Source: DATJOQ01 sp050010455 (lineage in GTDB: Bacteria; Desulfobacterota; Binatia; Binatales; Binataceae). From it: a stretch of 7,694 nt of DNA. Shown piece after piece: positions 1-7,172 of this stretch. The notes below the pieces were generated by a model that had not been told where the DNA came from, searched no databases, and saw only the letters and a list, made by a program, of their open reading frames with translations. Both the position numbers and the translations under genes were made by a program. How positions within the stretch are numbered: position 1 is the stretch's first letter; every line of letters starts with the position of its first letter. Where the stretch lies: NCBI GenBank assembly GCA_050010455.1, contig JBEKLA010000203.1, positions 1 through 7,694 on the forward strand. Direction: 5' to 3'.

Positions 1-85
1 AATTGCGGATGAGGAGCGTTTTTTGCCCGGCTTGGCTGAGCGAGCCTATGACTCAGCTGACCCTCGGCGCAACTCGGCCGGAGCT
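1..85. repeat. Terminal direct repeat, left copy (85 bp)
   Basis: These 85 bases recur without mismatch at 7610-7694, so the window starts and ends with the same sequence in the same orientation. The copy contains an imperfect stem: GGCTGAG near 34-40 can pair with CTCAGCT near 52-58, with one G-T pair and an 11-base loop. No gene, tRNA or transposon end is recognisable in it. An exact odd-length end overlap is what de Bruijn assemblers emit for a circular path. A genuine duplicated sequence flanking the segment would look the same here. Confidence 0.97.
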
Positions 86-96
86 GCGTGCGGCTA

Positions 97-267
97 ATTG
101 TTGATTCCGTCCAAAATCAGCAATTCGCCATCCCATCAGGTTCCCCGCCACTCCCGAATCAGAATCGCACCCGGAGAGAGCTTGCGTGTCGGCGTGGCTG
201 ATGAGGAGCAACGCGGTCGGGCGCCCTCGGCGACCCGCTGGAGCAGTCGACGCGTGGAAGGCTTGAG
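97..267 (-). pseudogene. Decayed DUF2924-like remnant
   Basis: Reading leftward from base 267, the minus strand gives LKPSTRRLLQRVAEGA, then after a variable linker LSPGAILIREWRGT, followed by an in-frame TGA at 136-138 and a TAG at 94-96. The order STRRLL-x-RVAE, then (K)LxPGxxLIREWxG, resembles what I recall of the DUF2924 family, whose genes often sit beside site-specific recombinases in accessory DNA. The conserved C-terminal part of that family, which I recall as ending in a TGTRWNGPRFFGL-like stretch, is absent. There is no start codon context and the frame begins exactly where the HsdR fragment stops, so this is debris and not a gene. The family call rests on remembered motif similarity only. 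Confidence 0.5.
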
Positions 268-268
268 G

Positions 269-502
269 CGTTTGCACCGCCTTTACTCCGGCGAGCGGCT
301 TGTCCACATACGTGGTGTGCAGCAAGGGCTCGTCGTAGCCGGTCTGGAATTTGTCGGCGCAGACGAGAAAGCCGTACAGGTCCTCTTGGATCCGGTCAGG
401 GATTTGGCTCGACGGGAACCCATTGAGCGATGATTCGGTCACCTTAGTTCCGCCGTATTCGTAGTCGCCGACAATCCAAGACGAATTACGCGACTGAGGC
501 AA
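269..502 (-). pseudogene. hsdR: Fragment of type I restriction endonuclease subunit R (HsdR)
   Basis: From about residue 19 of this frame the translation contains VTESSLNGFP, then FLVCADKFQTGYDEPLLHTT and YVDKPLAGVKAVQT. This is the helicase motif V to motif VI region of HsdR, the ATP-dependent translocase and nuclease subunit of type I restriction systems (normally about 1000 residues). Homology stops at VQT, just where motif VI would continue with its SRLNR arginine segment, and the DNA switches to an unrelated frame at 267-268. Upstream, a stop codon at 503-505 bounds the frame, and the first 13-18 residues are not obviously HsdR. Only about 60 residues remain, so it is inactive. It begins 12 bases past the acxC stop, so the 3' flank of the operon has been rearranged. 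Confidence 0.85.
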
Positions 503-514
503 CTATAAGTCGTT

Positions 515-1000
515 CTATTTCAGCGGCTCCTTCAGCCATTGCGAGCAGAACGCGTCGATGTCGGGAAGGAAATCAAACACCATCGGATAGCCTGGCGGCA
601 CTGCCTCGACCTCTAGTTGAGTCCCGCAGCCCGGACAGTAAAACTCGCGGATTTCCATCCACGCCGGGTCGGGGCCCATCCCGGCCGGATAAATCTCCTT
701 TAGATCCTCCTCGGTGTCCCTCACGTAGACCAGCGCCGAAAGCTTCCAGTTATTCCGATAGTCGCCTAACTCGTGGCCGCAGTCGCACTTGACGATGCGC
801 TCCCCCTGCTTTTCGACCACCGACAGATGCTCGCCGAGCGGCAACAGGATACGCTCCTTCCACGGCACCCGACTTTGCCGCACCGTCAGGTAGACGCGGA
901 ATCGTCCTTCGTCCTTGTGCTCGCTCATCAACTCCTTGAGCTGAGGCCAGGGAGTGACGCCGTCGATCAGGTCACCGATGGTCTTTTCGTCAATCCGCAT
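515..1000 (-). CDS. acxC: Acetone carboxylase-type gamma subunit (AcxC family)
   Basis: This encodes 161 residues, close to the roughly 168 of the characterised Xanthobacter gamma subunit, the small structural partner in the (alpha-beta-gamma)2 acetone carboxylase. It follows the family along its length: VPWKERILLPLGEHL, a zinc-ribbon half CDCGH (Cys72, Cys74), the NNWKLSA and VYVRDT segments, EIYP, a second ribbon half CPGCGTQ (Cys122, Cys125), and an aromatic acidic tail with DFLPDID. The frame is open to an ATG at 1027, but the start at 1000 is preferred. It has a strong Shine-Dalgarno site (1005-1014), and its first residues (MRIDEKTIGDLIDG) line up with the family N-terminus. The start lies inside the end of acxB (11-base overlap, 990-1000), implying translational coupling. 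It is the last intact gene of the cluster, and no intrinsic terminator is visible behind it. Confidence 0.93.
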   Translation of the reverse strand: MRIDEKTIGDLIDGVTPWPQLKELMSEHKDEGRFRVYLTVRQSRVPWKERILLPLGEHLSVVEKQGERIVKCDCGHELGDYRNNWKLSALVYVRDTEEDLKEIYPAGMGPDPAWMEIREFYCPGCGTQLEVEAVPPGYPMVFDFLPDIDAFCSQWLKEPLK

Positions 1001-3242
1001 CGTTCTTCCCTCCCGCCGAGAAGGCAAAGTCCTCGGGCAACGACCAAAATTCGCGAAACTCCTTGGCCCATGACGGACTCAGCTGCATGCACTCGCGATA
1101 GGTCCGTCTCACCACGCCCCGTACCTGATCGCCGAGCAGGCGCTCGCGCTGCTGCACGATCCATTGCCGCGCCGGAATGCCGCGGGCCTTGCGATGCTCG
1201 CGCATCTGCTGCCGTTTCCGCCCAGTCTGCTCCACGTCTACAATCCACTTGGCGCCCTGTTTCCTCAGCGCAGCACCATAGACGCTTTCGGCGAAACGCG
1301 GTGAGACGACATCGCCGTTGACGTCCTGCTCAATCAGGTTGGGATCTCTTTCGAGCGGATCGCCGTAGCCGGGACCGCCGCGGAGATAGTTGAGATAAAG
1401 GTCGCCGACCTCGAAGGGGCGGCTGGTGGCAAACCCTTTGGGCGTGAAGTAGACCTCCCCCTTCACCGCGCTTCGCACTTGCGAAGACTCGGGGTCTCCG
1501 TCGCCGGTGGGATAAGGCGCGCTCGTCCGGATGAGTTCCTCCATGTTGGTACCGTGGACGTGCAAGACGTAACCCGAAGCCGCGGGATAGCCGCCAAACA
1601 GACCGGCATTGGCGTTCACCAATCCGTCGCCGCGATTCTGGAGCTCGACTTCGTTGGTCTTCCACACCATCCGCAACGACTCGAACCCGCTGCCGCCGCG
1701 ATACTTGCCCGCGCCCGCGGTGTTGGGTTTGACGCGGCGGCCGAGGTAGAGCAGCGGCTCCGACCGCTCCCACACCTCGACGTCGCCCATGTCGGCTTCC
1801 GGGTTCCACATCGCGTAGGCGTGATCGATCCCGTCGAGCACCGCGCGCGCCCCCGAGCCGCAGGAGGAGAGCTCCATGTTGTTGATGCCGAACTCGCGGC
1901 CGTAATGATCTATACCGCCGCTTTGCATGCCGTTCATGGTGAGCGCGTAGCCCGCCATGATCTCTTCGAGGAAGCCGCGCGCGTAAAAGGCCCGGCCGAG
2001 GCTGCGCAGGAAGCTACAAAACGTCGGGATGAGAAACAGCCACGCGTTGCTGGTCGCGGGGGTGATACGATCGGGATTGGCCCACGAGCCCGGCGGAATC
2101 TGGATGCGCATGCTCCAGTAGGGGCCGTCGTTGAGCTTGTCGTTGGGCAGGATGGTTTGCGACAGCAGCACCCACATCGCGCCCTGAAGCGCGGTCGGGC
2201 TGGCGTTGAAGCAGTGCCATCCCCAGGCGCTGGCTCCTTCCAGGCTGACCTCGATCCTGCCCTCGGCGGTCACCACGATCTCCATCGGAGTGTGCATCAG
2301 GAAGTTCCGGTTGCCCTTGATCGCCACGCCCGGCTCGCCGCGCAGCGGCACGTCGAAAAAAGCCGCGGCGCGGTAACGGCCCGGCACCAGCATCGCTTGC
2401 ACCTTATGGAGAAACGTCCGCCGCCCGTCCTCGATCACTTCGCGCGTGAACCTCTGGTACCGTTCGAGCCCCTCCTCGCGGATGACTTTGAGCACCATGC
2501 CGCGGATCATCAGGCATCCGGAGATGCGGGCCTTTTCGTCGAGCTTCCAGTACACCGGATTGCGCACCTCGCGTTCGCACAGGACCTCCCAGTGCCGATA
2601 GATACGATCCGACTCTCCGATCTTTTGCGCCGGGATGTTGAAGCTGTGCTCGAAGCGGTTGATGCATCCGGTGGGAGAGCCGCCCGGCACGGCGCCGCCG
2701 ATATCGGTCACGTGGATGATGCCGGCCACCCAGCCGATCAGTTCTTCTCCCTCGAAGATGGGCACGATCGTCTGCACGTCGGCGTTGTGCACATTGCCGA
2801 TGTACACCTCGTTGTTGCAAAAGATGTCGCCGGGACGGATGCCGGGATCGGCCTGGTAGTCGTTGCGCATCATCCATTTGATCGCGTCGCTGGCGGTGTG
2901 CACGTGCACCATGATGCCGGTCGAAACCGCGACCGCGTCGCCCTCGGGCGTGTAGAGCGCAAAGCAAATTTCCTGGAGCTGCCTAACGATCGGCGAGGCC
3001 GATATGCTGACCGCGCTCTCACGCGCGGTGACGATCCCGCCGCGCAGCTTGGAGAAGAGGCGCTCGTAACCGATCGGGTCGGACTGCTTGAAGGTCAGCT
3101 CCGTGACGCCCCAATAGCATCCGGTGGCCCGGAACCGGTCTTCGCTTTGCGCGATCGCCGCCTTCAGATTCTGACCGCCGTTGCCGGAAGGATTGGATTG
3201 CGCCGTAAGTGCTTCTCCGCTCGAGGTCTCTTGCACGATCAT
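990..3242 (-). CDS. acxB: Acetone carboxylase-type alpha subunit (AcxB / HyuB-like)
   Basis: This 750-residue protein belongs to the hydantoinase B/oxoprolinase family and, specifically, to the acetone carboxylase alpha branch. In the characterised enzyme this subunit holds the Mn site where a phosphorylated enolate meets CO2. The ligands known in Xanthobacter (His150, Asp153, His175) correspond here to His152 and Asp155 in GNVHNADVQT and His177 in GIIHV. Other family landmarks are SKLRGGIVTARE (65-76), SPIVRQ, STGIMVHVHT (107-116), GDIFCNNE (138-145), WGWHCFNA, IWNPE-type WNPEADMGDVE, GKYRGGSGFESLRMVW, GGYPAASGY, YLNYLRGGPGYGDPLERDP and FWSLPEDF near the end. It ends about 25 residues earlier than I recall for the Xanthobacter protein (about 776), lacking only a tail. 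The start at 3242 is supported by an AAAAGGAG site and lies 28 bases after the acxA stop. Substrate is inferred by homology; a different ketone is possible. Confidence 0.93.
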   Translation of the reverse strand: MIVQETSSGEALTAQSNPSGNGGQNLKAAIAQSEDRFRATGCYWGVTELTFKQSDPIGYERLFSKLRGGIVTARESAVSISASPIVRQLQEICFALYTPEGDAVAVSTGIMVHVHTASDAIKWMMRNDYQADPGIRPGDIFCNNEVYIGNVHNADVQTIVPIFEGEELIGWVAGIIHVTDIGGAVPGGSPTGCINRFEHSFNIPAQKIGESDRIYRHWEVLCEREVRNPVYWKLDEKARISGCLMIRGMVLKVIREEGLERYQRFTREVIEDGRRTFLHKVQAMLVPGRYRAAAFFDVPLRGEPGVAIKGNRNFLMHTPMEIVVTAEGRIEVSLEGASAWGWHCFNASPTALQGAMWVLLSQTILPNDKLNDGPYWSMRIQIPPGSWANPDRITPATSNAWLFLIPTFCSFLRSLGRAFYARGFLEEIMAGYALTMNGMQSGGIDHYGREFGINNMELSSCGSGARAVLDGIDHAYAMWNPEADMGDVEVWERSEPLLYLGRRVKPNTAGAGKYRGGSGFESLRMVWKTNEVELQNRGDGLVNANAGLFGGYPAASGYVLHVHGTNMEELIRTSAPYPTGDGDPESSQVRSAVKGEVYFTPKGFATSRPFEVGDLYLNYLRGGPGYGDPLERDPNLIEQDVNGDVVSPRFAESVYGAALRKQGAKWIVDVEQTGRKRQQMREHRKARGIPARQWIVQQRERLLGDQVRGVVRRTYRECMQLSPSWAKEFREFWSLPEDFAFSAGGKNDAD
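1005..1014 (-). promoter_or_regulatory. Ribosome binding site of acxC
   Basis: The minus strand reads GGGAGGGAAG, with the GGAGG core (1009-1013) 8 bases before the ATG at 1000-998. It lies inside the acxB reading frame and decides the start in favour of the 161-residue product over the longer frame. Confidence 0.8.
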
Positions 3243-3246
3243 GCTG

Positions 3247-3254
3247 CTCCTTTT
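3247..3254 (-). promoter_or_regulatory. Ribosome binding site of acxB
   Basis: The minus strand reads AAAAGGAG, ending 4 bases before the ATG at 3242-3240, within the 28-base acxA-acxB gap. The spacing is short but the match is good, and no competing start lies nearby. Confidence 0.75.
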
Positions 3255-3270
3255 CTCGCGTTCACCCCGG

Positions 3271-5457
3271 TCAGTGAGCCTTTCCGTTGCGCGAGTTCAA
3301 ATCGAGATGGAAGACGCGATGGCCATCGAGGAACGCGCTTGCCCCCGGCGGCACCACGAACGTGGTTGAAGGCGCTTCGATGATCGCGAGGCCGTCAACC
3401 ACATTGCCGGGCCTGAGCGTTCTCATCTCCCAGATTTCCGCTTCCTGCCATCCGCGTTCCCACCAGACTCGTCGCTTGCCCTTCCAGGCTTCGCGCGCGG
3501 GACGCGCCGTTCCCTGTTCTTCTTCGAGCAGGTCGGGCTTAACCGTGGGAAGCACCGCGGTCACAATCACGCGCGCGATCGCGTACCCCAGTTCCGGCGA
3601 ACGCGCGGCGAGACTGTACACCTTGCCGTACAGTTCCTCGAAGGAGGCGGTAAGCCGCTCGACCAACGCGGTGTCGTCGCCTTCGTGAATTGAAGCCACC
3701 TCGAGATCGTCGAACTGGCCCTGGTACTGCATCCGCACCGCGCGCCTGAACGACGCGTCGTTCGGCGACCAGCCGCCCTTCGTGATCTCCGCCGCGACGC
3801 GCTCGCGCAGGGTCGCCCAGGCCTGGGTCAGCGATTTCACGACCTCACGGCGCTGCTCCGCGGAATCCTTCAGACCGAATCGTACGTCGACGGTCATGTC
3901 GTGGCGAATCTCGAGGTCGGCGCAAGTGCAGCCAAAAGCGGAGAACGCCGCCGCCCACGTCGGCACCAGGATATCCTGAAACTGGAATCCCTGAGCGTAC
4001 CTGCTGACCAGCACCGGCCCTCCTCCACCGTAAGCCATCAGCGTGTACTCGACCGGGCTGTATCCCTTGCCGATCAGCGCGCCACGCACCTGCGCGTGCA
4101 TCTGCTCGGTCAACAGTTCGATCACCCCGGCGGCCGCCGCGTACACGTCCAGCCCGAGCGGATCGGCGATTTGCTCCTTGAACCCGCGAAACGCGCGCTC
4201 GCGGTCGAGCTTGATCTCGCCACCCAAAAAATAATTCGGATCCAGGATTCCCAGGATCACGTGACAGTCGGTTAAGCTCGGTACGCTCATCCCGCCCTCG
4301 GGATAGGAAAGGCCGATTCGGGCGCCAGCGCTGTCCGGACCGAGTTCGATCCGGCGGGAGTAAGGGTTGAGTCGGACCACGGTGCCCATCCCCGCGCCCA
4401 CCGAGTCGATCATCACCATCGGCAGCGCCAACAGGTAGCGGGCGGTCTCCGGCTGGGTGCGAATCGTGTAGGTGTTGGCGGTAATGATCCCGACGTCGAA
4501 GCTGGTTCCGCCCACGTCAGTACAGACCAGGTTGGGTGTGCCCAGGCAGCTCGACAGGTACTTGCTGCCGATCATTCCGCCGATCGGGCCGGAGACCAGT
4601 GTCTTGAACAGGTGCGGGCTCTCGATGCTGAGCGAGCCGCCGTAACTGGCGACGATCCGCCATTGGAACTTGGCCCCCAGCGATCCGAACTGGTCCTGGA
4701 TTCGGCGCAGCTGCTCGCGCGAGGGGTCGGCCGCGTACGCCTCCATGATAACCGTGTTGAGCCGCGGGAAGTCGTCGCGCACCGGATTGAGCTCGGACGC
4801 CACGAAAATCGGAATTGCTTTCCCCTGCTTGGCGCAGACCTCGCGCGCAATCGCGGCGACCCGCTGCTCATGGAGCGGGTTGCGATAGGAGTGCAGGAGA
4901 TTGACGCATAGCGCCTCGACGCCGGACTCCAGCAACTCGGCCACCGCCCGGTGCGCCTCTTCCTCGTAAAGCGGAATCGCCACATCGCCGAAAATATCAA
5001 TCCGCTCGCGCACGCCGCGGATACGCTCCAGCGGCACCAGCGGCTCGTTGTGCATGTGAGTGACCGCGTGCAGGCGATCCGAATACGAGTAGCCAGTGTA
5101 AGTCTGGCGCGAGCGCTCCATTCTGAGCACGTCTTCCATCCCCGCTGTCACGATCAGGCCGAGCTTGCGGCCCTTACGTTCCAGCAAGCGGTTGAGCATG
5201 CTCGTGCCGGAATACACTCCCGCACGCAGCGAAGGGACCACGCGGTCGAGTTGCAGATCCCAGTAGCCGAGCGCATCGCGCGCCGAGCGCGCCAGCCCTT
5301 CGCTTTCATCGGCGGGCGTGCTGAGCGCCTTCCCGATTGTGAATTGGCCCCGGCGATCGATGAAGATGGTGTCGGTCATCGTCCCGCCAGCGTCGACGCC
5401 GAGAATCTGCGGCGTACGTTCGGACGCAGCCGGGATTGCGGTCCTCTGCTCAGCCAT
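3271..5457 (-). CDS. acxA: Acetone carboxylase-type beta subunit (AcxA / HyuA-like ATPase)
   Basis: This encodes 728 residues, close to the known beta subunit (about 717). In characterised enzymes the beta subunit binds ATP and phosphorylates the ketone and bicarbonate before the intermediates travel to the Mn site. It has the actin/hexokinase-like fold signatures of the HyuA/oxoprolinase family: phosphate loop 1 ILGVDAGGTMTDT (18-30), YSGTSMLNR (82-90), SGPIGGMIGSK (289-299), phosphate loop 2 VCTDVGGTSFD (311-321), DSVGAGMG (351-358), LGPDSAGAR (372-380), the Acx-typical FLGGEIKLDR (410-419), ADPLGL, YGGGGPV (476-482) and PTWAAAFSAFGC (499-510). The C-terminus has the family's AIIE and TTFVVPPG segments. 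The ATG at 5457 places loop 1 at the usual distance from the N-terminus. A modest GAGGG site (5466-5470) sits 8 bases upstream. No frameshift or missing motif was seen. Gene order A-B-C matches characterised acx operons. Confidence 0.94.
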   Translation of the reverse strand: MAEQRTAIPAASERTPQILGVDAGGTMTDTIFIDRRGQFTIGKALSTPADESEGLARSARDALGYWDLQLDRVVPSLRAGVYSGTSMLNRLLERKGRKLGLIVTAGMEDVLRMERSRQTYTGYSYSDRLHAVTHMHNEPLVPLERIRGVRERIDIFGDVAIPLYEEEAHRAVAELLESGVEALCVNLLHSYRNPLHEQRVAAIAREVCAKQGKAIPIFVASELNPVRDDFPRLNTVIMEAYAADPSREQLRRIQDQFGSLGAKFQWRIVASYGGSLSIESPHLFKTLVSGPIGGMIGSKYLSSCLGTPNLVCTDVGGTSFDVGIITANTYTIRTQPETARYLLALPMVMIDSVGAGMGTVVRLNPYSRRIELGPDSAGARIGLSYPEGGMSVPSLTDCHVILGILDPNYFLGGEIKLDRERAFRGFKEQIADPLGLDVYAAAAGVIELLTEQMHAQVRGALIGKGYSPVEYTLMAYGGGGPVLVSRYAQGFQFQDILVPTWAAAFSAFGCTCADLEIRHDMTVDVRFGLKDSAEQRREVVKSLTQAWATLRERVAAEITKGGWSPNDASFRRAVRMQYQGQFDDLEVASIHEGDDTALVERLTASFEELYGKVYSLAARSPELGYAIARVIVTAVLPTVKPDLLEEEQGTARPAREAWKGKRRVWWERGWQEAEIWEMRTLRPGNVVDGLAIIEAPSTTFVVPPGASAFLDGHRVFHLDLNSRNGKAH

Positions 5458-5493
5458 CGAATTCGCCCTCGCTCGCGATCACGTCGCGCAGAC

Positions 5494-5537
5494 GCGGTTT
5501 GCCTCCGGCTCGCTACGAAGCCGTCGCTTCAAACCGC
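5494..5537. repeat. Inverted repeat in the acxA leader
   Basis: GCGGTTTG (5494-5501) and CAAACCGC (5530-5537) form a perfect 8-bp inverted repeat. On the minus strand the interior can also fold as GAAGC-GACG-GCTTC. It lies in the 183-base gap between the CoA-transferase stop and the acxA start, about 37 bases before the acxA ATG. No T-run follows on either strand, so it is not a classical intrinsic terminator. A leader structure, an operator or an RNA-processing site is possible. I found no convincing sigma-70 promoter in the gap, so read-through from the upstream gene is plausible. Confidence 0.55.
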
Positions 5538-5640
5538 TTCTCTCATTCTGCGCGGGATAAGTAGCACGCTTTCACGGCGTTAAGTACCTCCATAGCTGGC
5601 GCCGCTGGATACAATTCGGCGCTCGAAATGCGCTTCGCTC

Positions 5641-6867
5641 TTATCGCTTCTCGCTGATGAGAACGCCCTTGGCTTGGAGCTCCGCGATCTGCGCTTCGCC
5701 GTACGCTAGCGACTCCTGCAATACCTCGCGGCCGTGCTCGCCCAAGAGCGGCGCCTGGATATCGGGCAGCTCGGGGAATGCCGAGAATTTTAGTGGAAAG
5801 CCGGGGATCGTCACTTCACCTAGCAGCGGATCGGCGACCGTGCGCACCATCTCGCGCGCCTTGAAGTACGGATGGCTGAGGGTATCCACAATCGTCAGCA
5901 CCGGAGCCGATGGGACGCGATTCTCCTCAAGCACGCGCAACACCGCTTCGTCGCTCGCGAACGATTGCATCCAGCGCTCGATAATCGGCACCAGCTCCTT
6001 CTGGTGCTTCGCTCGGTTGGCACCGCTCGCAAAGCGCGGGTCCTCGCTCAGCTCCGGCCGGCCCATCGCGCGCACCATGTAAGGCCACTGGCGATCCAGA
6101 ACGCACAACACGATCCACCCCTGCGGTCCTTTGAATACGCCGAACGGACAGACCAGCGTGTGATGTGAGCCCATGCGCCCAGGGATGAATTGTCCGCCGC
6201 TCATGGTGTGCACCTGAACGTTGATGTCGTTCAGATGGTACAGCGAATCGACCATCGAGATGTCGATATGCTGTCCGATCCCGGTCCTCGTCCGATAGTA
6301 GAGCGCGCAACCCAGCGCGGCGAGCGCATGGACGGCGCTGGTCTGATCCGCGATCGGCAAGCCGACCACCTGGGGAGGGCCGTCCGGATTCCCGGTAATG
6401 TGCATCAGCCCCGAGAATGCTTGGGCGATGTAATCGTAGCCGACCCTGTGCGAAAGCGGACCGCGACGGCCGAAGGCCGAAACCGACACCATGACGATGC
6501 GCGGATTAAGCCCCCGCAGCGATTCGTAATCGAAGCCCCACTTCTCCATCACTCCCGGGCCATAGTTTTCAACCGCCACGTCGACCGTGGGCACGAGCGC
6601 GCGCAGTATAGCCATCGATTCGGGCTTGGCGAAATCGAGACAGAGGCTTTTCTTGCCGCGATTTTGCTGCACGAAGTAGGCGCTGCGCCCTTCCTTGACG
6701 AACGGCAGCATCCGCGATGGATCGCCGGCCGGCGCCTGCTCGACCTTAATAATGTGGGCGCCCATTTCGGCCATCAGGCGCGTGACCGCGGGACCGGCCA
6801 GATACTGGCTGAAGTCGAGCACCCGCACGTCGGAAAGCATCAGCGGAAGTTTGCCCGGACCGTCCAT
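5641..6867 (-). CDS. CaiB/BaiF family III CoA-transferase
   Basis: This encodes 408 residues, the normal size for family III CoA-transferases, which move CoA between carboxylic acids through an aspartyl-CoA thioester, usually as interlocked dimers. Visible landmarks are LSDVRVLDFSQYLAGP near the N-terminus, MAEMGAHIIKVEQ, GDPSRMLPF, NRGKKSLCLD, VDVAVENYGPGVMEKWG, FGRRGPLSHRVGYDYIAQA, SGLMHITG, PIADQTSAVHALAAL with the likely catalytic aspartate at residue 174, TGIGQHIDISMVDS, and a C-terminal PLLGEHGREVLQ. The frame is open to 6996, but the ATG at 6867 is chosen because a strong Shine-Dalgarno site precedes it and the core begins about 10 residues later; the extra 43 residues look unlike the family. 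It precedes acxA on the same strand by 183 bases. The CoA donor and acceptor cannot be read from sequence. Activation of the beta-keto acid made by AcxABC is an inference from position. Confidence 0.93.
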   Translation of the reverse strand: MDGPGKLPLMLSDVRVLDFSQYLAGPAVTRLMAEMGAHIIKVEQAPAGDPSRMLPFVKEGRSAYFVQQNRGKKSLCLDFAKPESMAILRALVPTVDVAVENYGPGVMEKWGFDYESLRGLNPRIVMVSVSAFGRRGPLSHRVGYDYIAQAFSGLMHITGNPDGPPQVVGLPIADQTSAVHALAALGCALYYRTRTGIGQHIDISMVDSLYHLNDINVQVHTMSGGQFIPGRMGSHHTLVCPFGVFKGPQGWIVLCVLDRQWPYMVRAMGRPELSEDPRFASGANRAKHQKELVPIIERWMQSFASDEAVLRVLEENRVPSAPVLTIVDTLSHPYFKAREMVRTVADPLLGEVTIPGFPLKFSAFPELPDIQAPLLGEHGREVLQESLAYGEAQIAELQAKGVLISEKR

Positions 6868-6873
6868 AACGTT

Positions 6874-6879
6874 CCTCCC
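6874..6879 (-). promoter_or_regulatory. Ribosome binding site of the CoA-transferase
   Basis: The minus strand reads GGGAGG, 6 bases before the ATG at 6867-6865. This is the best translation signal near the gene and sets its start, shortening the open frame by 43 residues. Confidence 0.85.
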
Positions 6880-7172
6880 AAGGTGGCGAGTGGCGCCGCG
6901 CGCGACCCCCCGCGATTTCATAGCCCCTAAGACTCGCGCAATCGGCACCGCCGGACAAATCGCCACGAATGGCTCTGATTGATTCAAGAAAAGCACATGT
7001 GGAACCGAAAGCGGCCGGAATAACTGGGGAGGGGGTCAAAATCTCTGGAACGGGGCGGCGCAGGACCGCGGCGCTAGCCACGCGCGCGCGCCCGCGAATT
7101 TCGATTTTTGGGTCCATGAGCCTTTCCGCCGTAAGCACACGGACGCTGTGATGGGCTGATCGACGCGAAGGT

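Noticed and set aside
1..85. Attachment site or transposon terminal repeat
   Set aside because: There is no integrase or transposase, no tRNA end and no target duplication, and the repeats are direct and coincide exactly with the window ends, which fits circularity or an assembly overlap better.
53..502. A single 149-residue protein on the minus strand
   Set aside because: Only the first half matches HsdR. After residue 78 the frame is the wrong one for the DUF2924-like remnant and reads as low-complexity Ala/Arg/Ser sequence, so it is a chimera and not a gene.
1479..3383. 634-codon open frame on the plus strand antisense to acxB
   Set aside because: It lies opposite a gene with all family motifs, its translation is rich in His, Arg and Ala with no recognisable domain, and long antisense frames are expected in GC-rich codon-biased genes.
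990..5457. Hydantoinase or 5-oxoprolinase (HyuA/HyuB) as the function of the two large genes
   Set aside because: The superfamily is the same, but the Acx-specific residues, the Mn triad context and above all the adjacent gamma zinc-ribbon subunit point to the acetone carboxylase branch.
515..5457. Acetophenone carboxylase
   Set aside because: That enzyme has more subunits and a separate succinate-CoA ligase-like partner. The three-gene A-B-C order and close motif match favour the acetone carboxylase type, although another ketone substrate cannot be excluded.
5494..5537. Intrinsic terminator between the CoA-transferase and acxA
   Set aside because: There is a stem but no T-run on either side.
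6868..6996. 43-residue N-terminal extension of the CoA-transferase
   Set aside because: The extension does not resemble the family and the strong GGGAGG site supports the start at 6867.
7079..7090. Alternating CG run as a Z-DNA or regulatory element
   Set aside because: It is only about 12 bases long and is unremarkable in GC-rich DNA.
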